Positions 1 to 6,805 are shown, numbered from the stretch's first letter. The stretch is 7,446 nucleotides of DNA from an uncultured Erythrobacteraceae bacterium (GCA_950071875.1 CATMNW010000112.1:1-7446); one strand, 5' to 3'. Notes: generated by a model from the sequence alone, not told the origin. Program-made: numbers and translations.

Positions 1-1173
1 TCGGCCAGCGGGCTTGCCAGCCGCGACGCCTTGCGCACCTGGACCATCATGCTCGGCGTGATCGCTTTTTCGATGAGCATGGTCGGCACGTTCCTCGTGC
101 GTTCGGGCATTTTGACCAGCGTCCACGCCTTCGCCGTCGATCCGGAACGCGGGACATTCATCCTCGTGCTGCTGGGCATTTTCATCGGCGGCGCGCTGCT
201 CCTGTTCGCCTTGCGCGCAAACACGATCCGCGAAGGTGAACGCTTCGCTCTGGCCAGCCGCGAAGGGGCGCTGGTCTTCAACAATGTCATGCTGAGCGCG
301 ATCCTTGCGATCGTATTGCTGGGAACGCTGTACCCGCTGCTGACCGAAGCTTTCGATGTGCGCGTGTCCGTGGGTCCGCCTTATTTCAATCCGGTGGGCG
401 CGATCTTTGCCCTGCCAATGCTGCTGGTGATGGGTGTTGGACCGCTGCTGCGCTGGCGGCAGGACCGCGTGGACCGGATCGGCAAGGAAGTGGCGATTTT
501 CGCGGCTATTGTCCTTGCGACACTCGTACTCGTCAGCTTGCTTGCCGAGATCGCGATACTGCCCCTTCTCGGTCTCGCGCTGGGCCTCGGCCTTGCGGTT
601 GCAAGCTTCCTGCCGCTGCGGGGGCGCAAGCTGTCGCGCACGCCGCTTTCGACCTGGGGCATGGTCGTCGCGCATTTCGGGATCGCTGTCACGCTGATCG
701 GCATGGCGAGCGAAAGTGCATTCACCAAGGAGCGCCTTGCCGCACTGGAAGAGGGCGGCACGACGGCGGTCGGGCCGTGGGCGGTTACTCTGGCGGCTGT
801 CCAACCCGTCGCCGGCCCGAACTGGACCGCTTTGCAAGCGCGTATTGCCGCAAGTTACGATGGCGGCGAGCCGATCGAGCTTACCCCGCAATCGCGCAAT
901 TTCTGGGCCCCGGCGCAGCAGACGACCGAAAGCGCGCTTTCGACGCGCTGGAACGGCCAGCTGTACGCCGTGGTCGGTGACCGCTCCCCCGATGGGCGAT
1001 GGCAGATCCGCCTGTGGTGGAAACCGTTCGTTACGCTGATCTGGTACGGCGGACTGCTGGTTGCGCTCGGCGGCGCGATCGCACTGATCGGGCGGGTGCT
1101 GAACGATGTGCGTCACCGCCGGCTTGCGGCCCGCATTGCCGAGCGCCGCGCCGACCAAAAGGCACTGGCATGA
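1..1173 (+). CDS. ccmF: Cytochrome c haem lyase subunit CcmF, C-terminal part (5' end outside window)
   Basis: CcmF is the integral-membrane core of the System I haem lyase, which takes haem from holo-CcmE and links it to the CXXCH cysteines of apocytochrome c in the periplasm. The frame is open from base 1 and yields 390 residues, about 60% of a typical 640-660 aa CcmF; the N-terminal helices and the WWD haem-binding segment lie to the left. The fragment opens with the highly conserved helix and loop containing FLVRSGILTSVHAF. Its histidine (codon 124-126) aligns by distance from the C-terminus with the periplasmic haem-ligand histidine of E. coli CcmF (His303). A second histidine in VVAHFG (codon 673-675) fits the transmembrane haem-ligand His491. 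A soluble periplasmic stretch (about residues 235-335) precedes the family's closing WWKPFVTLIWYGG helix. The TTG at 31 is not the true start. The stop overlaps the ccmG start (ATGA). Identification is secure. Confidence 0.96.
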   Translation, partial: SASGLASRDALRTWTIMLGVIAFSMSMVGTFLVRSGILTSVHAFAVDPERGTFILVLLGIFIGGALLLFALRANTIREGERFALASREGALVFNNVMLSAILAIVLLGTLYPLLTEAFDVRVSVGPPYFNPVGAIFALPMLLVMGVGPLLRWRQDRVDRIGKEVAIFAAIVLATLVLVSLLAEIAILPLLGLALGLGLAVASFLPLRGRKLSRTPLSTWGMVVAHFGIAVTLIGMASESAFTKERLAALEEGGTTAVGPWAVTLAAVQPVAGPNWTALQARIAASYDGGEPIELTPQSRNFWAPAQQTTESALSTRWNGQLYAVVGDRSPDGRWQIRLWWKPFVTLIWYGGLLVALGGAIALIGRVLNDVRHRRLAARIAERRADQKALA

Positions 1174-1694
1174 CCTGGCGCCTGTGGGTTCCCCTGTTCG
1201 CTTTTGCCCTGTTCCTGGGGCTTGCGGCCTATCAGCTGACCCAGCCCAAGGACGACTTCATCGAGAGCCGGATGATCGGCGAAGCTCTGCCATATTTCGA
1301 GCTTCCACCGGCGATGGAAGGCACACCGGGCGTCTCCAGCGGAACGTTCGCCGATGGCCAGCCGCGCCTGCTCAATATCTGGGCAAGCTGGTGCCTCCCC
1401 TGCATTGCAGAAGCGCCCCATCTCGAAAGCCTGAAGGAGCAGGGCGCCGATATCGTGGGCGTCGCAATCCGCGATCGGCCCGAGGACGTCGCGCGTTTCC
1501 TGGCGCAACACGGCAATCCCTATTCGCGTATCGGGCGCGACGACCTTTCCGAGGTCCAGCTTGCCATCGGTTCGTCAGGCGTGCCCGAAACCTTTGTGAT
1601 CGATGGCCGCGGGGTGATCCGTTACCAGCACATCGGCGACATCCGCGCTAGCGACGTTCCCAAGCTGCTGGCGGAACTCGAGGCGGCGCGATGA
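1170..1694 (+). CDS. ccmG: Thiol:disulfide interchange protein CcmG/DsbE
   Basis: This 174-aa periplasmic, membrane-anchored thioredoxin-fold protein keeps apocytochrome c or CcmH cysteines reduced before haem attachment. The N-terminus (residues 1-21, MTWRLWVPLFAFALFLGLAA) is an uncleaved signal anchor. The active site is WCLPC, with cysteines at residues 75 and 78 (codons 1392-1394 and 1401-1403), in the usual thioredoxin context NIWASWCLPC. The cis-proline loop is SGVPETFVID, which is the typical CcmG form. The ATG at 1170 was chosen because it overlaps the ccmF stop as ATGA, has AAGG at 1159-1162 seven bases upstream, and gives the normal family length with the anchor at the very N-terminus. 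The in-frame ATG at 999 would add 57 residues read from inside ccmF. Position between ccmF and ccmH supports CcmG over a general DsbE-like reductase. Confidence 0.96.
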   Translation: MTWRLWVPLFAFALFLGLAAYQLTQPKDDFIESRMIGEALPYFELPPAMEGTPGVSSGTFADGQPRLLNIWASWCLPCIAEAPHLESLKEQGADIVGVAIRDRPEDVARFLAQHGNPYSRIGRDDLSEVQLAIGSSGVPETFVIDGRGVIRYQHIGDIRASDVPKLLAELEAAR

Positions 1695-2098
1695 TCCGGG
1701 CCGTATTAGCTTCGACGCTACTGGTGCTGACAGTGCCGCTGGCCGCGCAGCAGTCCATGCCGCCTGCGCCCTTCGCCTATCGTCAGCTTGACGATCCATC
1801 GCAGGAAGCTGCCGCGCAGGACCTGATGGAAACCCTGCGCTGTCTCAAGTGCCAGTCCCAGTCGATCGCCGACAGCGATGCCCCGATGGCGGGCGATATG
1901 CGTCATCAGGTGCGTGTTCGTATCGCCGCAGGTGACAGCCCCGACACGGTACGCGCGTGGCTGATGCAGCGATATGGCGATTACGTCAGCTACAAGCCCG
2001 CAGTCAGTGCGACGACCTGGCCGCTGTTCGCCATTCCGCTGCTGATCGTGCTGGTTGCCGGCGCGATTCTCGTGCGGCGGCTGCGGAGGAAAGCATGA
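1691..2098 (+). CDS. ccmH: Cytochrome c maturation protein CcmH (CcmL/CycL type)
   Basis: CcmH is a small periplasmic thiol-redox protein of System I that handles the cysteines of the apocytochrome CXXCH motif with CcmG and the CcmF complex. The 135-aa product has a signal peptide (about residues 1-19, ending LAAQ). The diagnostic helix segment is LRCLKCQSQSIADSDAP, with redox cysteines at residues 51 and 54 (codons 1841-1843 and 1850-1852). The conserved region DTVRAWLMQRYGDYVSYKP follows, then a C-terminal membrane helix (about residues 110-128) ending in RRLRRKA. The size matches the single-domain CcmH of alphaproteobacteria, without the fused TPR domain of E. coli CcmH; that part is encoded by the next gene. 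The start overlaps the ccmG stop as ATGA, with GAGG at 1680-1683 as a ribosome binding site. Confidence 0.96.
   Translation: MIRAVLASTLLVLTVPLAAQQSMPPAPFAYRQLDDPSQEAAAQDLMETLRCLKCQSQSIADSDAPMAGDMRHQVRVRIAAGDSPDTVRAWLMQRYGDYVSYKPAVSATTWPLFAIPLLIVLVAGAILVRRLRRKA
2085..2090 (+). promoter_or_regulatory. Shine-Dalgarno site for the ccmI-like gene
   Basis: GGAGGA lies four bases before the ATG at 2095, inside the last codons of ccmH. It is the strongest ribosome binding site visible in the window. It fixes the start at 2095 rather than the in-frame ATG at 1957, which lies inside ccmH. Confidence 0.75.
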
Positions 2099-2757
2099 AC
2101 TGGCTCCCCATCATTGCGCTCGCCGTGGGCGTGTTCGTTCTGGCCGCGTTCCTTCTGAAATTGCCACGCAGCCTGTGGACGCTGTTTGGATCGGCACTGC
2201 TGTTCGGGCTTGCCGGCTATGCAGCACAAGGCAATCCCGGGCAGGCAAGTGCGCCTTCCTTCGCGACCACCGAAACCCAAGCGCAGACCGGCGAAATGAT
2301 GGTCGAGGCGCGGCGCGAGTTTTATCCCGAAGGACGTTTGCCTTCGCGCTTCGTGGTGACTGCCGATGCCTTTACGCGTCGCGGACAATACGATCAGGCG
2401 GCCAATTTTCTGCGCAATGCAGTGGCGGAGAACCCCGAGGACGGGGAGGCCTGGATCGCGCTAGGCAATGCGCTGGTCGAACATGCGGACGGCAGGCTGA
2501 CTGCGGCAGCTCTCTATGCCTATTCCCGTGCAGAAGAGGTCGCGCCGAACAATCCGGCGCCCACCTATTTTCTGGGCCTGTCCTATCTGCGCGCAGGTGA
2601 ACCTGGAAAGACGCTATCGCTGTGGCAGGAATTGCTGGATGATGCCCCGACAGACGCGCAATGGCGACCGGCACTGGCAGCGCGACTCGCGCGACTGCAA
2701 GAGGTTCTTGGCATCGCGCCCGCGCAGGCAGAAAAAAACGCTGAGCCAGTTCAATGA
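2095..2757 (+). CDS. ccmI: CcmI/CycH-like membrane-anchored TPR protein, cytochrome c maturation
   Basis: CcmI proteins bind the apocytochrome c C-terminus and present it to the CcmF/CcmH haem ligation complex. This 220-aa product has two N-terminal membrane helices (about residues 3-21 and 27-44), matching the two-helix CcmI-1 domain. A linker is followed by about three tetratricopeptide repeats: 83-114 (with FTRRGQYDQAANFLRNAV), 117-152 (with WIALGNALVEHADG) and 155-187 (with YFLGLSYLRAGEPGKTLSLW). The tail is charged and Ala/Gln-rich. Classical CcmI proteins are around 400 aa, so this one lacks most of the C-terminal periplasmic TPR domain. The reading frame looks intact, so this appears to be a short family variant rather than a truncation. 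The assignment rests on the two-helix plus TPR layout and the ATGA overlap with ccmH; sequence recognition alone supports only a TPR protein. Confidence 0.82.
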   Translation: MNWLPIIALAVGVFVLAAFLLKLPRSLWTLFGSALLFGLAGYAAQGNPGQASAPSFATTETQAQTGEMMVEARREFYPEGRLPSRFVVTADAFTRRGQYDQAANFLRNAVAENPEDGEAWIALGNALVEHADGRLTAAALYAYSRAEEVAPNNPAPTYFLGLSYLRAGEPGKTLSLWQELLDDAPTDAQWRPALAARLARLQEVLGIAPAQAEKNAEPVQ

Positions 2758-2854
2758 CTTGCGCCGAATATTGCGGGCGCGAAAACATGCTGCTAACGCC
2801 CGCGCCTTCGCCATCATCGCTTTGTGACACACGGCTGTCGGAACCCCATCCAGC
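2758..2854. other. Intergenic region between ccmI and kup
   Basis: This is the only real gene-free stretch in the window (97 bases). It must contain the end of the ccm transcript or read-through into kup, and any kup promoter. It contains a GC-rich inverted repeat but no T-run typical of an intrinsic terminator. I see no convincing -35/-10 pair and no strong Shine-Dalgarno before the kup ATG; CGGAA lies more than ten bases upstream. Confidence 0.6.
2773..2803. repeat. GC-rich inverted repeat upstream of kup
   Basis: GCGGGCG at 2773-2779 is the exact reverse complement of CGCCCGC at 2797-2803, separated by a 17-base A-rich spacer. An overlapping alternative pairing also exists: GGCGCG at 2776-2781 with CGCGCC at 2801-2806. 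The two cannot form together. No U-tract follows, so it is not a standard intrinsic terminator. It could be a weak or Rho-assisted 3' end for the ccm transcript, a leader structure of kup mRNA, a protein-binding site, or chance in GC-rich DNA. Confidence 0.45.
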
Positions 2855-4798
2855 ATGAATGATACCGCGCCCGCGCAAGATACCGTTCCCGAAGGCGTGC
2901 CTTCGCAGGGCGGGCGCGGTCACGGCCACGGCGCATCGAAAGGCGCGCTCGCCTTCGGTGCAATCGGTATCGTCTTCGGCGATATCGGCACCAGCCCGCT
3001 GTACGCCTTCCGCGAAACTTTTGCCGGCGCGGCGAGCATCGCCATCGACCGTATGCATGTGCTCGGCGTGGTCAGCCTGATCTTCTGGTCGATGCTTCTG
3101 GTTGTCGCGATCCAGTATGTGACCATCCTGATGCGCGCCGACAACAAGGGGCAGGGCGGTAGCCTTGCTCTGATCGCATTGATCAGCCGCCATATCGGCC
3201 AGACCAAATATGCCTGGCTGGTGGTGCTGCTGGGCGTCTTCGCAACATCGCTGTTCTACGGTGACAGCATGATCACGCCCGCGATCTCCGTGCTGTCGGC
3301 CGTCGAGGGGCTTACCGTGGTCGACCACCGGCTCGATCCTCTGGTTATCCCGATTGCTCTGGTGCTGCTCGTCTGCCTGTTCCTGCTACAGGCGCGTGGT
3401 ACGGCGAAAGTGGGCGCGCTCTTCGCGCCGGTCATGATCGTCTATTTTGCAGTTATCGCCGGGCTTGGTCTCAATCAGATCATCCAGAACCCGGACATTC
3501 TTTGGGCGCTCAATCCTTATTACGCGGCGATGTTCTTCATCACCGACGGTTTCGTCGCCTTCCTTGCTCTGGGTGCAGTCGTCCTGGCGGTTACGGGCAG
3601 CGAAGCGCTTTATAGCGACATGGGCCATTTCGGCCGCGGACCGATGCGTCTTTCGTGGTTCGGCTTCGTCATGCCGTGCCTGCTGCTCAACTATTTCGGC
3701 CAGGGAGCCATGATCGCCGGTCTTCCGCCCGAACAGGCGGCCGAAGTCGTGCGCAACCCGTTCTTCCTGCTGGCGAGCGAGGAATACCGTCTGCCTCTGG
3801 TTATCCTGGCGACCGTAGCGACATTTATCGCCAGCCAGGCAGTGATCAGTGGCGCGTTCAGCATCACCCACCAGGCGATGCAATTGGGCTTCATGCCGCG
3901 CATGTCGATCCGCCATACAAGCGAGACAGAGGCCGGCCAGATATACATTCCAATCATCAACTGGGCGCTGATGGTCGCGGTCATCATCCTGGTGCTGACC
4001 TTCCAGACATCGTCGAACCTCGCGGCAGCCTATGGGATCGCAGTTACCGGTGCGGTCACAATCGACACGATCCTGATGGGTGTCCTGTTTGTGGGCGTCT
4101 GGAAATGGAAATGGTGGGTCGCACTGCCCGTGGTCCTGGTGTTCCTGATTATCGACGGGGCCTACTTCGCTGCGAACCTGTTCAAGGTGCCCGATGGCGG
4201 CTGGTTCCCGCTGGTCGTGGGCCTGGTGGCCTTCACGCTCCTCACGACCTGGGCCCGGGGCCGCAAACTGATGCGCGACCGGATGAGCGAAACCGCGCTG
4301 CCGATCGAAATCTTCGCCAAGAGCGCGAAGAATTCCGCGACGCGTGTGCCGGGTACGGCAATCTTCATGGCCAGCCAGACCGCGGGCGTGCCCAGTGCGC
4401 TGTTGCACAATATCAAGCACAACAAGGTGCTTCACGAACGCGTGGTCATCCTCACGGTATTGATTGCCGACACGCCTTATGTGGATGCCAGCGAGCGGTG
4501 CGAGATGCAGGATCTGGGAGACGGCTTCTATCGCGCCGTTCTGCACTACGGCTTCATGCAGGAAACCGATGTGCCGCAGGGCTTGAGGGAAATGTCGCGC
4601 TGTGGCGGTGAATTCGACATGATGCACACCAGCTTCTTCCTTTCGCGCCAGACGCTATTGCCCAGTGCGAACCCCGAAATGCCTATCTGGCGCGAGAAAA
4701 TCTTCGCCTGGATGCTGAGGAACGCTGCCACTGCTATGGACTTCTTCCGCCTGCCGACCAACCGTGTGGTCGAGCTGGGCAGCCAGGTGGAAATCTAG
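2855..4798 (+). CDS. kup: KUP-family potassium uptake permease (probable H+/K+ symporter)
   Basis: This inner-membrane K+ uptake protein of the KUP/HAK/KT family has 647 aa, close to the usual 620-650. It has about twelve membrane helices (roughly residues 30-465) and a cytoplasmic C-terminal domain. Family signatures run in order: FGDIGTSPLYAFRETF (41-56), YGDSMITPAISVLSAVEG (135-152), AVTGSEALYSDMGHFG (245-260), SQAVISGAFSITHQAMQLG (327-345), IYIPIINW (363-370), PGTAIFMA (499-506), LHNIKHNKVLHERVV (517-531) and the terminal LPTNRVVELGSQVEI. The cytoplasmic N-terminus is longer than needed and holds a Gly/His patch, GRGHGHG (20-26). The ATG at 2855 is the first start in the frame and places the first conserved motif at the usual depth, but it lacks a clear ribosome binding site. 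Its stop shares CTAG with the stop of the convergent GNAT gene. No kdp or trk gene is nearby. Confidence 0.97.
   Translation: MNDTAPAQDTVPEGVPSQGGRGHGHGASKGALAFGAIGIVFGDIGTSPLYAFRETFAGAASIAIDRMHVLGVVSLIFWSMLLVVAIQYVTILMRADNKGQGGSLALIALISRHIGQTKYAWLVVLLGVFATSLFYGDSMITPAISVLSAVEGLTVVDHRLDPLVIPIALVLLVCLFLLQARGTAKVGALFAPVMIVYFAVIAGLGLNQIIQNPDILWALNPYYAAMFFITDGFVAFLALGAVVLAVTGSEALYSDMGHFGRGPMRLSWFGFVMPCLLLNYFGQGAMIAGLPPEQAAEVVRNPFFLLASEEYRLPLVILATVATFIASQAVISGAFSITHQAMQLGFMPRMSIRHTSETEAGQIYIPIINWALMVAVIILVLTFQTSSNLAAAYGIAVTGAVTIDTILMGVLFVGVWKWKWWVALPVVLVFLIIDGAYFAANLFKVPDGGWFPLVVGLVAFTLLTTWARGRKLMRDRMSETALPIEIFAKSAKNSATRVPGTAIFMASQTAGVPSALLHNIKHNKVLHERVVILTVLIADTPYVDASERCEMQDLGDGFYRAVLHYGFMQETDVPQGLREMSRCGGEFDMMHTSFFLSRQTLLPSANPEMPIWREKIFAWMLRNAATAMDFFRLPTNRVVELGSQVEI
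4795..4798. other. Shared CTAG: overlapping stop codons of two convergent genes
   Basis: The kup stop TAG occupies 4796-4798 on the + strand. The GNAT gene stop TAG reads 4797-4795 on the - strand. Both lie in the palindrome CTAG, so the coding regions overlap tail to tail by four bases. No space exists for a terminator outside coding sequence for either transcript, so each must end inside, or read antisense into, the opposite gene. Confidence 0.9.
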
Positions 4799-5232
4799 GA
4801 AGAGCCTGCCAGCGACTTGCTGAGATAGTGGGAGGCATGTCCTTTCGGCCTGCCTTCCAGTGTTGCCATCAGCCTGTATCCGTTCTTTTCGTAGAAAGGT
4901 TTGGCCTGCCAACTGGTGGTTTCAACGAGCGCGTGCTCACACCCGCATTCGCGCGCAAATGCCTCCGCTGCTTCCAGAACCTGTCTGCCGGTGCCGTTTC
5001 CCCTCTCGCTGTCGGCAAGCCAAAGCAGTTCTATATGGAGGGTGTTCCAGTAGCAGGCGCCACGCAGACCGCCGGTCATGGTCCCTGCGCTGTCGGTCGC
5101 TACGGCATGGAAACGGATCTCAGCCTCGTTGGGCTCTAGGTCGGGAATGGCGGTGCGATTGAAATCGACAATACCCTGGCTCAACGCGCTGGCCTTGCCC
5201 TCGGGCAAATTGCGTTCGATCCTGATTGGCAT
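4795..5232 (-). CDS. Small GNAT-family N-acetyltransferase, substrate unknown
   Basis: This 145-aa single-domain GNAT protein is predicted to be cytoplasmic and to transfer acetyl from acetyl-CoA to an amine. The acetyl-CoA pyrophosphate-binding motif A is visible as LWLADSERGNGTGRQVLE (about residues 70-87), where RGNGTG fits the (Q/R)xxGxG/A pattern. Motif B is KPFYEKNGYRLM (111-122), with the tyrosine often found as the general acid. The N-terminal strand/helix part shows no substrate signature. The start at MPIRIER (5232) was chosen because it overlaps the stop of the upstream yciB-like gene by one base (TGATG) and gives normal GNAT length. A longer in-frame reading from 5364 would lie inside that gene. 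It is the last gene of the mtaB-ftsY-yciB unit. Resemblance to ribosomal-protein or antibiotic acetyltransferases is only at fold level, so no specific substrate is assigned. Confidence 0.85.
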   Translation of the reverse strand: MPIRIERNLPEGKASALSQGIVDFNRTAIPDLEPNEAEIRFHAVATDSAGTMTGGLRGACYWNTLHIELLWLADSERGNGTGRQVLEAAEAFARECGCEHALVETTSWQAKPFYEKNGYRLMATLEGRPKGHASHYLSKSLAGSS

Positions 5233-5879
5233 CAGGCTGTCGGCGGCTCGTCCTTCACCACTTCGTCCTTGTCCTCCAGCGCAAGGCCGTGGCGCAGCAG
5301 CATCGGGATCTGGGTGAAGGTGAAGACAAAGCTGAGGGGCATGAATACCCAGAGCTTGGCCCACAGCCAGCTTTCGAAGCTCAGTTGCATGCGCAATACT
5401 TCGTTCAGGCCGGCCATCAACAGGAAGAATATGCCCCAGTTGCGCGACAGCTTGAGCCAGCCTTCGCGGTCGACCCCTTCGAACGCCGCTTCCAGCAGGA
5501 TCTGGAGCAGCGCCTTGCCGCGCATCCAGCCGCCGATCAGCAGCACGCCGAACAGGACGTAGATGGCCGTCGGCTTGATCTGGATGAACCTTTCATCCTG
5601 CAGCCAGATGGTCAGGCCACCGAAGCCCACGATCAGCGCGGTCGACAGGATCAGCATAGGGCTGACATGGCCGAACTTGAACTTGCTGAATACCAGAGCG
5701 GCAACAGCAGCGATCATGAAGGCAATGGTGCCGTAGATGACTGCCGCAATTTCGCCGAAGGTCGAGGTCTCGGGCGGCTGGTAGAACTTGTAGACGCCGA
5801 GGAAGACCAGCAACGGGCCGTAATCGACAAGGATGTTGAGCCAGCCGGACTTCGGCTTGGACTTGGTTTCTTCGGTCAT
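5232..5879 (-). CDS. yciB: Inner-membrane septation protein A family (YciB/IspZ)
   Basis: YciB (IspZ, septation protein A) is a polytopic inner-membrane protein linked to envelope integrity, intracellular septation and contacts with division and elongation proteins in other bacteria; its biochemical activity is not established. The 215-aa product has five or six hydrophobic segments (about residues 14-33, 41-63, 71-92, 103-117, 141-157 and 166-187). Family features are the N-terminal DYGPLLVFLGVYKF (19-32) and the loop/helix DERFIQIKPTAIY (95-107), followed by RNWGIFFLLMAGLNEVLR. The C-terminus is charged and acidic (LEDKDEVVKDEPP). The ATG at 5879 overlaps the ftsY stop by one base (TGATG), and its own stop overlaps the GNAT start the same way. 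The spaced GGGG upstream is at best a weak ribosome binding site, so coupling to ftsY translation is likely. Confidence 0.92.
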   Translation of the reverse strand: MTEETKSKPKSGWLNILVDYGPLLVFLGVYKFYQPPETSTFGEIAAVIYGTIAFMIAAVAALVFSKFKFGHVSPMLILSTALIVGFGGLTIWLQDERFIQIKPTAIYVLFGVLLIGGWMRGKALLQILLEAAFEGVDREGWLKLSRNWGIFFLLMAGLNEVLRMQLSFESWLWAKLWVFMPLSFVFTFTQIPMLLRHGLALEDKDEVVKDEPPTA

Positions 5880-6805
5880 CAGGCAACCCCAGCAATTACG
5901 CGCGCGACCAGGTCCGGATCGAAGGGGCGTAGGTCATCGATCTTTTCTCCGACGCCGATGGCGTGGATCGGGAGGCCGTATTGTTCTGCCGCCTGCACCA
6001 ACACGCCCCCGCGCGCAGTGCCGTCCAGCTTGGTCATCACCAGCCCGCTGACCCCTGCGACTTCCTTGAACACATCGATCTGGCTGAGCGCATTCTGGCC
6101 ATTGGTCGCATCGAGCACGAGTACCACGTCGTGCGGGGCTTCAGGGTTCAGCCTACCCAATACCTTCCTGATCTTGGCCAGTTCGTCCATCAGCTCGCGC
6201 TTGTTCTGGAGGCGACCGGCGGTATCTACGATCAGTACGTCGGTGCCGACATCGGTCGCCTGTTTGACCGCATCGAACACGATCGAGGCCGGATCGCCGC
6301 CTTCGGGCCCGCGCACGATCGGTACGCCAACGCGGTCCGCCCATGTCTGCAATTGCCCGATGGCGGCGGCGCGGAAGGTGTCGCCCGCGGCCAGCATCAC
6401 GGCGTAGTCGTCTTCCTGGAACAGGTGGGCCAGCTTGGCGATGGTGGTTGTCTTGCCGCTGCCGTTGACGCCGATCACCAGCAGCACCTGCGGGCGCGGG
6501 AAGGCGGTGATCTCGAGCGGCTTGGCCACTGGGCGCAGGATCGCGGCAATTTCCTCGGCCACGGCCTCCTTCAGCTCGCGCTCGGTGATCTCGAGGCCGA
6601 ACCGCTTCTCGCGCAGTTTCTCGCGGATACGCGCGGCCGCCGCGGGGCCGAGGTCGGAAACGATCAGCGCGTCCTCGACATCGTCGAGCGTAGCATCGTC
6701 GAGCTTCGCCGTGCGCGCGACTTCGGTAAGATTGCTGGTCAATTTTTCGGAGGTCTTGCGGAAGCCCCCGAACAGCCGGTCTTTCCAGCTTTGCGTGTCA
6801 CTCAT
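5879..6805 (-). CDS. ftsY: Signal recognition particle receptor FtsY
   Basis: FtsY is the SRP receptor GTPase that docks Ffh-bound ribosomes to the inner membrane for co-translational insertion. The 308-aa product has the NG layout: N domain about residues 25-100, then the G domain. GTPase motifs are all present: GVNGSGKTTT (112-121, P-loop), DTFRAAA (142-148), DTAGR (194-198), TKLDG (268-272) and GVGEK (284-288), followed by PFDP (294-297). Only about 20-25 residues precede the N domain (MSDTQSWKDRLFGGFRKTSE), with an amphipathic look. The long acidic A domain of E. coli FtsY (497 aa) is absent, as in many alphaproteobacteria. DTFRAAAIGQLQTW and the complete FtsY-type N domain distinguish it from Ffh, which would carry a C-terminal M domain. 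The ATG overlaps the mtaB stop by four bases (ATGA) without a strong ribosome binding site. Confidence 0.97.
   Translation of the reverse strand: MSDTQSWKDRLFGGFRKTSEKLTSNLTEVARTAKLDDATLDDVEDALIVSDLGPAAAARIREKLREKRFGLEITERELKEAVAEEIAAILRPVAKPLEITAFPRPQVLLVIGVNGSGKTTTIAKLAHLFQEDDYAVMLAAGDTFRAAAIGQLQTWADRVGVPIVRGPEGGDPASIVFDAVKQATDVGTDVLIVDTAGRLQNKRELMDELAKIRKVLGRLNPEAPHDVVLVLDATNGQNALSQIDVFKEVAGVSGLVMTKLDGTARGGVLVQAAEQYGLPIHAIGVGEKIDDLRPFDPDLVARVIAGVA

Noticed and set aside
999..1169. Longer start for ccmG at 999
   Set aside because: The added 57 residues are an out-of-frame reading of ccmF and would bury the signal anchor. The ATG at 1170 has a ribosome binding site and the ATGA coupling.
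2826..2839. Small hairpin GACA/TGTC just before kup
   Set aside because: A four-base stem is too short to separate from chance.
2372..3328. A 318-codon open frame on the - strand spanning ccmI, the gap and the start of kup
   Set aside because: It crosses two well-supported + strand genes, has no family signature and has shadow-frame composition.
3386..4627. A 413-codon open frame on the - strand inside kup
   Set aside because: The composition is rich in His, Arg, Asp and Gln with no recognisable fold. It is exactly antisense to conserved Kup helices, so it is a codon-bias shadow.
4816..4861. Possible bidirectional terminator just past the convergent stops (AGGC/GCCT type pairing)
   Set aside because: The pairing is short and interrupted, there is no T-run on either strand, and the bases encode the GNAT C-terminus.
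5233..5364. Longer start for the GNAT gene at 5364
   Set aside because: The added 44 residues lie inside yciB and resemble no GNAT N-terminus. The start at 5232 has TGATG coupling and gives normal length.
5226..6407. A 393-codon open frame on the + strand antisense to yciB and ftsY
   Set aside because: The translation is a His/Gln/Asp/Glu- and Ser/Pro-rich string with no domain, as expected for a shadow frame opposite high-GC coding sequence. The opposite strand encodes clear FtsY and YciB motifs across the same bases.
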